64,000 nucleotides of DNA from Sphingobacterium cellulitidis (GTDB lineage Bacteria > Bacteroidota > Bacteroidia > Sphingobacteriales > Sphingobacteriaceae): positions 434,001-498,000 of the forward strand of contig NOUX01000001.1 in assembly GCA_002245855.1 (NCBI GenBank), read 5' to 3'. Under the pieces are notes generated by a model that saw only the letters and a program-made list of their open reading frames with translations, did no database searches and was not told where the DNA came from. Shown piece after piece: positions 29,955 to 37,746 of the stretch. The position numbers and the translations under genes were made by a program. Positions within the stretch are counted from its first letter, which is position 1; each line of letters starts with the position of its first letter.

Positions 29955-31310
29955 TTACAGGTTATATTTTTCCAATCTACGGTAAAGTGCTGCACGAGTA
30001 AGCCCCAGTTCCTTGGCTGCTTTACTGATATTCCCATTAAACCGATCTATTGCTGATTTGATGGCCTTACGTTCCATCTCTTCCAGGTTATGCGAGGAGA
30101 AGTCATTTAGAATGGGCTTTTCTTCAATCTGCTGCTCAATTGGAGAAAATAAGATATCCTCTGCACGAATACTCGCCTGATCAGACATAATTACAGCTCT
30201 CTCAATGCTATATTGTAGTTCCCTGACATTGCCCGGAAAATGGTATGCTTTTAATTTGGTTAAGGCATCGGATTCAAATCCACTTACATTTTTATGGTAT
30301 TTCCCATTATAGAATTTTAGGAAATGCTCTGCCAATAGGGGGATATCGCCTACTCTTTCTCGCAATGGCGGTACCTGAATCTCTAAGGTATTGATTCTGT
30401 AGATTAAATCTTTTCTAAATCGATTTTCATCAGCAAGTACCTTCAAAGGAACATTCGTAGCGGAAATCAATCGGATATCAACTGGTATGGGCTGACTTGA
30501 TCCCAATGGAACTACTGCTCTATTTTGTAGAACACTCAACAATTTCGCTTGCTGTTGCAAACTTATATTTCCAATTTCATCCAAAAAAAGAGTTCCGGCA
30601 TCAGCATGTTCGAAACGTCCTTTTCGATCCTCACGCGCATCCGTAAATGCACCTTTCTTATATCCAAAAAGCTCACTTTCAAACAAGGTTTCAGTCAATG
30701 ATCCCACATCCACCTTAACAAAAGCCTCTTTCGCCCGTAATGAACGTTGATGAATAGCATTGGCAATCAAATCTTTCCCGGTTCCATTTTCACCTAAGAT
30801 CAGAATATTCGCCTCTGTCGGTGAAACCTTATCCAGCTTGTATTGTAAATCCTCCATGATAGCAGAATTTCCAATAATACCATGCTGATCTCGAGGATTA
30901 ATGACAACCTTATCCTTTTGGCTAGGCCTACTTTCTTCGTAAATGGTATTTAAGGTATTTAATAATTGTTCGTTTTGCCATGGCTTAACGATAAAATCAG
31001 AAGCGCCTTGTTTTAGGGATTTAACAGCCAAATCCACTGCCCCATAAGCTGTAATCATCACGACATTAACCTTCGGAAAATGGGTCTTGATTTTCGACAA
31101 CCAAAACAAACCCTCGTTCCCGGTATTAATCGCACTCTTATAGTTCATGTCGAGCATAACGATATCCACTGGATTCTTTTCCAGGATATTCATTAACCGC
31201 TCTGGATTATGTTCTACTAATACTTCTTTAACGTTTGGTCTTAATAGGATTCGTGTGGCAGTTAATAAATCTTGGTCGTCATCGACAACTAAAATGGTCG
31301 CTTTCTTCAT
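29955..31310 (-). CDS. Sigma-54-dependent response regulator (NtrC family)
   Basis: A 451-aa enhancer-binding protein in three parts. The receiver domain has acidic pocket DDD at 10-12, phospho-acceptor Asp54 in VMLDMNY, MITAYG and VKPW. The AAA+ domain has Walker A LGENGTGKDLIA, Walker B GTLFLDEIG and the sigma-54 contact loop written GAFTDA instead of the common GAFTGA. The C-terminal Fis-type helix-turn-helix is NISKAAKELGLTRAALYRRLEKY. It lies between tolC and the kinase gene in one operon. Paired dyads upstream of this operon and of five other promoters in the locus are the likely binding sites, so it probably activates the whole export array and itself. Confidence 0.95.
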   Translation of the reverse strand: MKKATILVVDDDQDLLTATRILLRPNVKEVLVEHNPERLMNILEKNPVDIVMLDMNYKSAINTGNEGLFWLSKIKTHFPKVNVVMITAYGAVDLAVKSLKQGASDFIVKPWQNEQLLNTLNTIYEESRPSQKDKVVINPRDQHGIIGNSAIMEDLQYKLDKVSPTEANILILGENGTGKDLIANAIHQRSLRAKEAFVKVDVGSLTETLFESELFGYKKGAFTDAREDRKGRFEHADAGTLFLDEIGNISLQQQAKLLSVLQNRAVVPLGSSQPIPVDIRLISATNVPLKVLADENRFRKDLIYRINTLEIQVPPLRERVGDIPLLAEHFLKFYNGKYHKNVSGFESDALTKLKAYHFPGNVRELQYSIERAVIMSDQASIRAEDILFSPIEQQIEEKPILNDFSSHNLEEMERKAIKSAIDRFNGNISKAAKELGLTRAALYRRLEKYNL

Positions 31311-31325
31311 CGCAAGCTAAGTTAA

Positions 31326-32633
31326 CTATAAATTTAATGAACCTGCATAATAATCATTCACATATTTTTGCATCAACCATTCGTACTGTTTGATAATTAA
31401 TTGACTGCGGGTGGCATCTAATTTATTCTTAGCAGTTAAATAAATTACGGAGTTGCTATTGCCAGCTTCAAAATGAACCGTTGCGATTCTAAAGGATTCA
31501 GCGTAACTAACTTCCTGATCCCGCAAATTCAACACATTCTTTTGGGTTGTGTTCAAATTAAATACCGCTTGTGCCGTCTGCATCCTTAACTCGTTTCTCA
31601 AAATATCCCGGTTCAGGTTAGCATCACTTAAAGATACTTGTGCTAATCTAACCTGGGTTCTATTCTTGAATTGATTGAATATCGGTATGGATAAAGACAA
31701 TCCAACGCCCTTGCTTAAGTTATTCTTGATCTGATTGAAAACGGCCCCACCTTCACGACTATAATTGGAACTCATTCCACCACTTAAGGATAAGCTAGGC
31801 CAGTAATTAGACTTGGCAACCTTAATTCCTTCTTCCATTTCCTTGATTCGCCAATCCATAGCTTTGTATTGAGGCAAGGCATTTAAGGATTGTTGAAATA
31901 ACTCTTCCGAACTTTTCACCTGTATTTCGGCAGGGATATCTATGGATTCTAATTCAGTAAGGCTATTGACATCAATATTCATTAAGCCTGCAAGCGTTAC
32001 CCGAGCATCATTTAAGGTTTGCTTTGTTAATTCTACAGTATTCAGGTCACTACTGTATTGTCCTTTGATATCATAAAGATCCCCAGGATTGGTAGCACCT
32101 TCCTTATTCAGGATTTCATTTCGATGGAGTTGCTCTTTGGTAACTGCTAATTGACCTTCGGTTTGCACCAGCATATCCTGAGCCGTCAATACTTTTACAT
32201 AAGCTTCAATTACATCCAGCTTCAAATCATTTACAAATCCTTCGTACTCCAATTTTCCAGCATCCAAGGCATTGGAACGCATCCGAATATTATGAATAAT
32301 CGCAAATCCGTTAAAAATCGGGACGTTTAAGCTCAGGGACTGTCTCCCTGAGCTATTGTTTTTATCTATGTATTGATTGGTAGTCGGGTCGATAGTCCTT
32401 CCTTGGGATATATCATGGCCAACACTGGCATTCAAGGAAGGCAAGCGATCATATTTCGCTTGTTTATGTTGTAGATCAGCACGATCCACAATAAGTTCAT
32501 TTCTTTTCAGGCTTGGGTTATTTTGAATTGCTTGCTGAATGCAATCGGCCAAGGACAGGGAGCCACCCTGTCCTTTTGCCGTGCTAACTAAACAACAAAC
32601 AAATATGATTACGTAATAGTAATTTCTTTTCAT
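31326..32633 (-). CDS. TolC-family outer-membrane efflux protein
   Basis: A 435-aa outer-membrane factor with signal peptide (YYYVIIFVCCLVSTAKGQ). Two OEP repeats form the barrel/alpha-tunnel: LSLADCIQQAIQNNPSLKRNEL at the start and a second repeat from about residue 245. Long coiled-coil helices (LDVIEAYVKVLTAQDMLVQTEGQLAVTKEQL) form the periplasmic tunnel. It would pair with the divergent adaptor and ABC components to span the envelope. It is the first gene of the operon tolC-regulator-kinase, with a sigma-54-type promoter starting about 25 bases upstream. Confidence 0.93.
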   Translation of the reverse strand: MKRNYYYVIIFVCCLVSTAKGQGGSLSLADCIQQAIQNNPSLKRNELIVDRADLQHKQAKYDRLPSLNASVGHDISQGRTIDPTTNQYIDKNNSSGRQSLSLNVPIFNGFAIIHNIRMRSNALDAGKLEYEGFVNDLKLDVIEAYVKVLTAQDMLVQTEGQLAVTKEQLHRNEILNKEGATNPGDLYDIKGQYSSDLNTVELTKQTLNDARVTLAGLMNIDVNSLTELESIDIPAEIQVKSSEELFQQSLNALPQYKAMDWRIKEMEEGIKVAKSNYWPSLSLSGGMSSNYSREGGAVFNQIKNNLSKGVGLSLSIPIFNQFKNRTQVRLAQVSLSDANLNRDILRNELRMQTAQAVFNLNTTQKNVLNLRDQEVSYAESFRIATVHFEAGNSNSVIYLTAKNKLDATRSQLIIKQYEWLMQKYVNDYYAGSLNL

Positions 32634-32656
32634 CTAAATTTCATTTCCCACTCCAT

Positions 32657-32673
32657 TCCATAGGCTGTGCCAA
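32657..32673 (-). promoter_or_regulatory. Sigma-54-type promoter A (tolC-regulator-kinase operon)
   Basis: The minus strand reads TTGGCACAGCCTATGGA. The -24 element TGGCAC is perfect, while the -12 element is ATGG rather than TTGC but keeps its conserved G at the right spacing. The predicted start is about 14 bases ahead of the tolC ATG. Confidence 0.7.
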
Positions 32674-32722
32674 ATAATTAACACGCTGATTTTCAAAATA
32701 TTAATATTTATAGTCCAGTTAA

Positions 32723-32764
32723 CCTGTTCGGCTTCGAACAGGAAAGTGTTCGCTTATGAACACT
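32723..32764 (-). promoter_or_regulatory. Enhancer dyad pair A for the NtrC-type regulator
   Basis: Two dyads, TGTTCG-GCTT-CGAACA (centre 32732.5, 8-bp perfect arms) and TGTTCG-CTTA-TGAACA (centre 32754.5), are 22 bp apart. The proximal centre is 60.5 bp from the first T of the -24 box. Confidence 0.75.
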
Positions 32765-33083
32765 CAAAATAAGTTCGGATTGAATTTTTACGCTGTAGTC
32801 GTATTCAGGCTAAATACAATTCTTATTCAAAGCAAAATTTACCTATCTCCACAGGTTTATCGGACCTTCCTCGGACCTTCTTCGCAAAAATTCGAACAAG
32901 ATCCGAAGAAGGTCCGGAGAAAGTCCCTAGAAAATCCGGTAAAACATCTAATTATTCCCATATTTTTCCCCTATTTTTTTCGAATTCAGCCATAAAGCTT
33001 ATATCCCAAAAATTTATTTGGAAATTCTTGTTTTCGGGCTTGTCCATTTATTATTATATGTCCTTTTAATAATCTGTAAATAG

Positions 33084-33128
33084 ATTGTTCAGCATCGCAC
33101 AATTACTGTTCGCTTTCGAACAGTAATT
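33084..33128 (+). promoter_or_regulatory. Enhancer dyad pair B for the NtrC-type regulator
   Basis: The proximal dyad core TGTTCG-CTTT-CGAACA (centre 33114.5) extends to a perfect palindrome with 12-bp arms (33101-33128). The distal dyad TGTTCA-GCAT-CGCACA is centred at 33093.5, 21 bp away. The proximal centre is 61.5 bp from the -24 box. Confidence 0.75.
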
Positions 33129-33174
33129 AAAGGGTAAAATTATTTAATCAATTGATTTTCATTGTTTTAAAACT

Positions 33175-33190
33175 TTGGCACAACCTTGTC
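33175..33190 (+). promoter_or_regulatory. Sigma-54-type promoter B (adaptor-P1-ATPase-P2 operon)
   Basis: TTGGCACAACCTTGTC has a perfect -24 TGGCAC, but its TTG lies one base closer than consensus spacing. It is placed like the other five promoters relative to its dyads. The adaptor ATG is 33 bases downstream. Confidence 0.6.
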
Positions 33191-33222
33191 TATGCATTTA
33201 TCAAATTTGAATATAGAATTAC

Positions 33223-34476
33223 ATGGACAGACCGATTAAACAGAATAAGTGGAATACCAAAAGAATATTGACTATTGCCGGAATTGCGGGTATTGTCGCT
33301 CTGATTGGAGCTAGTTACTATTACACCAGTGGAAATAGTAAACTGAATGTAGACGCTGAGCGTATTTCCATTTTCGAGGTAAAAGAAGATACATTTCAAG
33401 AATTTATTCCGATCAACGGTTCGGTATTACCGATCAGCAGCATTTACCTGGATGCTTCTGTAGGAGGTCGGGTTGAAGAAAAATATGTGGAAGATGGTGC
33501 TCATCTTCATAAAGGGGATCCGATTATGCGTCTTTCCAATACAGATATGGAGTTAAGTCTGGTACAGAATGAAACTCAGGTATTGAACCTATTAACACAG
33601 GCACAAATTGCACAGACCAATGCACAACAAGCGTCCATCTCCAATAAAAACCAGATGGCGGATGTTGAACAAGCTTATAAAGAATCGAAACGTGTTTACG
33701 AATTGAATAAAAAACTATTGGCAGAGAAAGCTATTGGATCGCAGGAATATCAGAAATCGCTGAACGAGTATAATTACCAAAAAGAGCGTGTGGAATTGAC
33801 CAAGCAGATCTTGAAACAGGATGAAATTTCAAATAACCAGAAGTTGAACCAAGACCGTAAAACCTATCAAAGTACGCAGCAAGCATTGGATCTGATGCGT
33901 AAAAAGGTGGGCGATCTAATCCTTCGTGCTCCGGTTGATGGGCAATTGACCTCCTTTGATGCGGAAGTCGGACAAAATAAAAACCCTGGGGAACGTTTGG
34001 GACAGATTGATGTACTGACCGGATTCAAGGTAAGAGCTGAAATTGATGAACACTATATCAACCGCATCTTTCCCGATCTAAAAGGACAATTTTCTATTGG
34101 AAATAAAACCTATGAATTGAGAATCAAAAAGGTTTACACCCAAGTGAAAGACGGAAGGTTCCAAGTAGACATGGAGTTTGTTGGAGAAAGACCAGAAGGC
34201 ATCCGTCGAGGACAAACCTTAACCATTCGTTTGGCATTGAGTGATGAAACCAAAGCCATCTTATTGGCAAAAGGAGGATTTTATCAACAAACTGCCGGAA
34301 ACTGGATCTTCAAATTGGATAAAGATGGTAAAACAGCTTACCGCACCGATCTCCAATTAGGAAGACAAAATCCAGAATACTATGAGGTATTGAATGGATT
34401 AAAACCTGGCGATAAAGTGGTGGTATCGAGTTATGAGACCTATGATAAAATACAGGAATTGAATATAAAGCAATAA
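33223..34476 (+). CDS. Periplasmic adaptor (membrane-fusion protein, MacA/HlyD-like)
   Basis: A 417-aa adaptor with an N-terminal membrane anchor (ILTIAGIAGIVALIGASYYYT, about residues 14-34). The lipoyl half-motifs are around SSIYLDASVGGRVEEKYVEDGAHLHKGD and LILRAPVDGQLTSFDAEVGQ. A long coiled-coil hairpin lies between them (about residues 105-225), and a beta-barrel plus membrane-proximal domain follows to the C-terminus. It links the ABC permease to TolC. It is the first gene of the plus-strand operon, divergent from tolC, and is predicted to be sigma-54 controlled. Confidence 0.92.
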   Translation: MDRPIKQNKWNTKRILTIAGIAGIVALIGASYYYTSGNSKLNVDAERISIFEVKEDTFQEFIPINGSVLPISSIYLDASVGGRVEEKYVEDGAHLHKGDPIMRLSNTDMELSLVQNETQVLNLLTQAQIAQTNAQQASISNKNQMADVEQAYKESKRVYELNKKLLAEKAIGSQEYQKSLNEYNYQKERVELTKQILKQDEISNNQKLNQDRKTYQSTQQALDLMRKKVGDLILRAPVDGQLTSFDAEVGQNKNPGERLGQIDVLTGFKVRAEIDEHYINRIFPDLKGQFSIGNKTYELRIKKVYTQVKDGRFQVDMEFVGERPEGIRRGQTLTIRLALSDETKAILLAKGGFYQQTAGNWIFKLDKDGKTAYRTDLQLGRQNPEYYEVLNGLKPGDKVVVSSYETYDKIQELNIKQ

Positions 34477-34478
34477 GA

Positions 34479-34541
34479 TTTTACCTTAATACTGTCGTCA
34501 CTGATCTGCTAATTCGATGACGGCAGTTATACAAGGTAAAA
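34479..34541 (+). other. Long two-part hairpin between adaptor and P1
   Basis: Outer arms TTTTACCTT (34479-34487) and AAGGTAAAA (34533-34541) enclose inner arms ACTGTCGTCA (34491-34500) and TGACGGCAGT (34518-34527, one G-U type pair) with a 17-nt loop. It starts two bases after the adaptor stop. It may be a partial terminator that lowers permease expression, or a stability element. Confidence 0.6.
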
Positions 34542-34594
34542 GTCCAAATGAATAAATGAAAAATTAAAGGCAATCAACAACCAACAATTAAATT

Positions 34595-36979
34595 ATGATT
34601 AAAAACTTCATTAAATCCGCCTTTAGAAACCTCTGGAAAACCAAGGGATATAGTTTCTTGAATATTTTTGGTTTAGCCTTAGGAATTACAGTAACTGCCC
34701 TAATTTTCCTTTGGGTTCAAGATGAGCTTTCCTACAATGATTATTTCAGCAATAAAAAGGACATCTATGTAGCCAAGTCAAAGCAGACTTATGATGGAAA
34801 CATCAATGTATTTGGCGCTACGCCAGGTCCATTTGCTAAAGCGATAAAAAAGGATATTCCAGGAATTCTTAATGCAGGTAGGATTGACTGGGGCAATACA
34901 AAACTATTTACGGTTGGGGATAAACAGATCTACCAATCTGGAAATTATGTGGATCCAGAAATTCTGAGTATCCTCAATCCAGAATTCTTGGCAGGAAATG
35001 CAAAAACAGCATTGGATAACCCAAGCAGTATAGTTTTGAGCGAATCCACTGCCAAACGCTTCTTCAATGATGATAACCCAATTGGAAAGACGATCAAGTT
35101 CGACAACAATCAAGTTTATACCGTATCAGCTGTTACCAAGGATTTTCCAAAAAACACGAATTACCGATATGATTGGCTCCTGAATTTCACAATACTGGAA
35201 GCTAATAAAAATTTTGGATATGACGCTTGGGGAAATAACAGCATCCAAACCATTGTTCAATTAGAGCCAAATGCAGATTTAAATGCAGTGAATGCGAAGG
35301 TTAAGAATTATATAGCCGAGATTAACAATGATAAAGAAGCTAATTCGGAGAATTTCCTTTACCCGATGGAAAGATGGCGCATGTACGATCGATTTAAACA
35401 AGGCATTGAAAAAGATGGAAAAATAAAAAACGTTCGATTATTTACTTCTATCGCTTGGTTGGTCTTATTAATTGCCTGTATCAATTTCATGAACCTGTCG
35501 ACTGCAAGATCTGAAAAAAGAGCAAAAGAAGTCAGCATGCGTAAGATTGTTGGTGCCAAGAAGGGCTCCTTGATTATGCAATTCTTGGGTGAATCCATTG
35601 TTTTCGCATTTCTTGCCGGCATTTTGGCTATCGGAATGGTTAAACTAGGATTACCAACATTTAATACCATGGTCAACAAAGAGCTTGCTATTGATTTTGG
35701 CAATTGGCAGCAAATTGGATTTATTACGGCCATTATTTTGGTAGTTGGGATCATATCTGGAAGTTATCCAGCATTTTTCCTTTCTTCTTTTGATCCATTG
35801 ACTACTTTGAAAGGAGGCAAGAGAAAAGCTGGAAGAAGCAATCTTATCCGCAAAGGTTTAGTCATTGCACAATTTACAGCAGCCATTATCTTAATGATAT
35901 GTACCTCTGTCATTTACCTTCAGATTCAGTATGCCAAGGACCGTGATTTAGGTTTTGACCGGAGTCAGGTTATTATGACGAATATTTTAGGGGATATGTC
36001 GAAACATATTCCTGTAATCAAACAAGAGTTGAAGGCAACCGGGAATGTAGAAGTTGTAGGATTGAGTCGTGGCAGCGTCTTGCAAGTTGGTTCTAATACC
36101 TCTGCATTCGAATGGGATGGGAAAGATCCGAAGTCTTCGATCTTGATAGGATTTTCCTTTGTAGATGAAGATTTTGTAGATGCCTTGAGCATGAAAATCA
36201 TGGATGGTAGATCGTTCAGACCTAATCTTTTAGGCGATAGCAGTTCGGTTTTGATCAATGAAAGCATGGCGAAACTGATTCAACCAGATGGCTTAGTAGC
36301 CGGGAAGTTGATCAGGTTTCAAGGAGAAGCATTAACCGTTGCAGGCGTTGTGAAAAATTATGTCTACAACAGTATTTATGATGAAGCAGAACCTTTGGTT
36401 TTGGCTCCTCTGTCTATAGGACAAGCCTTTGGCGTAGAAGATGGCATATTAAACATCAAAACAAAAACGGGAGCCGACTTTCCAAAGGTATTGAAAGAGA
36501 TTGAGGGAATCGTGAAGAAGTATAACCCTGATTTTCCATTCAATTACTCCTTTTTGGATGATGATTTTAACAACTATTTTTCTTCAGAAATGATGCTGCA
36601 AAAGTTAGCTAGTTTGTTCTCTATTTTGGCCATCATTATTTCCTGTTTGGGATTATTAGGATTGGCTTCATTTTCAGCTGAACAAAGAGCGCGGGAAGTC
36701 AGCATCCGTAAAGTTCTGGGTGCATCAGTCGGTAGACTTGTGAAGATGTTGAACACTGAATTTATTATTTTAGTTGGGATATCATGTTTGATTGCCTTTC
36801 CTGTTGCCTGGTGGTTTATGCAGGACTGGTTAAAGGGGTATAATTATCACATGGATATGCCTTGGATGATTTTCCTTATCGTTGCAGGATTGGCATTACT
36901 TATCGCCCTCTTTACCATTAGTTCCCAAGCCTTGAGGGCAGCAACAAGCAACCCAACAAAAACATTGCGAAGCGAATAA
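34595..36979 (+). CDS. ABC permease P1 (MacB/FtsX type)
   Basis: A 794-aa permease with the duplicated MacB-type plan shared by P1-P11. An N-terminal helix (about 20-42) is followed by a periplasmic MacB core domain to about 280, three helices (about 285-405), a second helix (about 425-448), a second periplasmic domain to about 665 and three final helices. The cytoplasmic coupling motifs are NFMNLSTARSEKRAKEVSMRKIVGA and QRAREVSIRKVLGAS. One chain thus carries both halves of the membrane domain. The C-terminus reads NPTKTLRSE, the most divergent in the array, where most copies have NPVDSLRDE. It is encoded with the adaptor and the only ATPase, so it is probably part of the core transporter. 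Confidence 0.92.
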   Translation: MIKNFIKSAFRNLWKTKGYSFLNIFGLALGITVTALIFLWVQDELSYNDYFSNKKDIYVAKSKQTYDGNINVFGATPGPFAKAIKKDIPGILNAGRIDWGNTKLFTVGDKQIYQSGNYVDPEILSILNPEFLAGNAKTALDNPSSIVLSESTAKRFFNDDNPIGKTIKFDNNQVYTVSAVTKDFPKNTNYRYDWLLNFTILEANKNFGYDAWGNNSIQTIVQLEPNADLNAVNAKVKNYIAEINNDKEANSENFLYPMERWRMYDRFKQGIEKDGKIKNVRLFTSIAWLVLLIACINFMNLSTARSEKRAKEVSMRKIVGAKKGSLIMQFLGESIVFAFLAGILAIGMVKLGLPTFNTMVNKELAIDFGNWQQIGFITAIILVVGIISGSYPAFFLSSFDPLTTLKGGKRKAGRSNLIRKGLVIAQFTAAIILMICTSVIYLQIQYAKDRDLGFDRSQVIMTNILGDMSKHIPVIKQELKATGNVEVVGLSRGSVLQVGSNTSAFEWDGKDPKSSILIGFSFVDEDFVDALSMKIMDGRSFRPNLLGDSSSVLINESMAKLIQPDGLVAGKLIRFQGEALTVAGVVKNYVYNSIYDEAEPLVLAPLSIGQAFGVEDGILNIKTKTGADFPKVLKEIEGIVKKYNPDFPFNYSFLDDDFNNYFSSEMMLQKLASLFSILAIIISCLGLLGLASFSAEQRAREVSIRKVLGASVGRLVKMLNTEFIILVGISCLIAFPVAWWFMQDWLKGYNYHMDMPWMIFLIVAGLALLIALFTISSQALRAATSNPTKTLRSE

Positions 36980-37029
36980 CAATTACCTATTATAAAACTC
37001 TATTTTAATTTATTTAAACAAAGAAACAC

Positions 37030-37710
37030 ATGATAAAAATAACCAATCTTCAAAAATTCTACCGTACCGAGGAGGTAGAGACCGTTGCCTTAAACGATGT
37101 GAACATCCACGTTAAGGAAGGTGAATTTGTTGCTGTAATGGGCCCTTCGGGTTGTGGAAAATCTACCCTATTAAACATTATCGGTTTATTGGATGATTTG
37201 GATGAAGGTAGTTATCTTTTCAACAATATTGAGGTTGCACACTTCAAGGAAAATAAGCGTTCGGATTTGCGTAAGCATAACATTGGTTTTGTCTTCCAAA
37301 GCTTTAACCTAATTGATGAATTAACAGTATTTGAAAACGTGGAACTTCCATTGGTTTACACCAATGTACCTGCGGCAGAGCGTAAAAAGCGGGTTGAGGA
37401 AGTTTTGGAAAAGGTTCAGATCATGCATCGCCGAAACCACTTCCCACAGCAGCTATCTGGAGGTCAGCAACAGCGTGTTGCCGTGGCACGTGCAGTAGTA
37501 AACAATCCGAAGTTGATCCTTGCCGATGAGCCTACAGGTAACTTGGACTCCAGCAATGGTAATGAGGTGATGCAACTATTAACCGAACTAAATGAAGCTG
37601 GAACCACCATCGTTATGGTTACCCACTCTGAACATGACGCAAAATTCTCAGACCGTGTTATCCGTATGCTGGATGGACAAGTAATCTTGGAAACGACGAC
37701 AGCAGTTTAG
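37030..37710 (+). CDS. ABC transporter ATP-binding protein (MacB/LolD type)
   Basis: A 226-aa nucleotide-binding subunit with Walker A GPSGCGKST, Q-loop FVFQSFNLIDELTVFENV, signature LSGGQQQRVAVARA, Walker B LILADEPTGNLDSSNG and H-loop VTHSEHD. It is the standalone ATPase class that drives FtsX-like permeases by mechanotransmission rather than transmembrane pumping. It lies between P1 and P2 and is the only ATPase in the locus, so it probably serves many or all of the eleven permeases. Confidence 0.96.
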   Translation: MIKITNLQKFYRTEEVETVALNDVNIHVKEGEFVAVMGPSGCGKSTLLNIIGLLDDLDEGSYLFNNIEVAHFKENKRSDLRKHNIGFVFQSFNLIDELTVFENVELPLVYTNVPAAERKKRVEEVLEKVQIMHRRNHFPQQLSGGQQQRVAVARAVVNNPKLILADEPTGNLDSSNGNEVMQLLTELNEAGTTIVMVTHSEHDAKFSDRVIRMLDGQVILETTTAV

Positions 37711-37746
37711 TATAATACTTTACCAAATCGCTAAATAAATAAAATT

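Larger units (their letters stand above)
32634..33222. other. Divergent control region between tolC and the adaptor gene
   Basis: This 589-base gap holds two sigma-54-type promoters facing outward (32657-32673 minus, 33175-33190 plus) and their dyad pairs. The middle carries an inverted repeat built on CGGACCTTCTTCG (32872-32884 and 32904-32916) with an extra partial copy at 32861. No gene is supported in it. Confidence 0.75.

Noticed and set aside
32756..32995. 79-aa ORF in the tolC/adaptor control region
   Set aside because: It runs through dyad A2 and the CGGACCTTC inverted repeats, so it is regulatory/repeat DNA rather than a gene.
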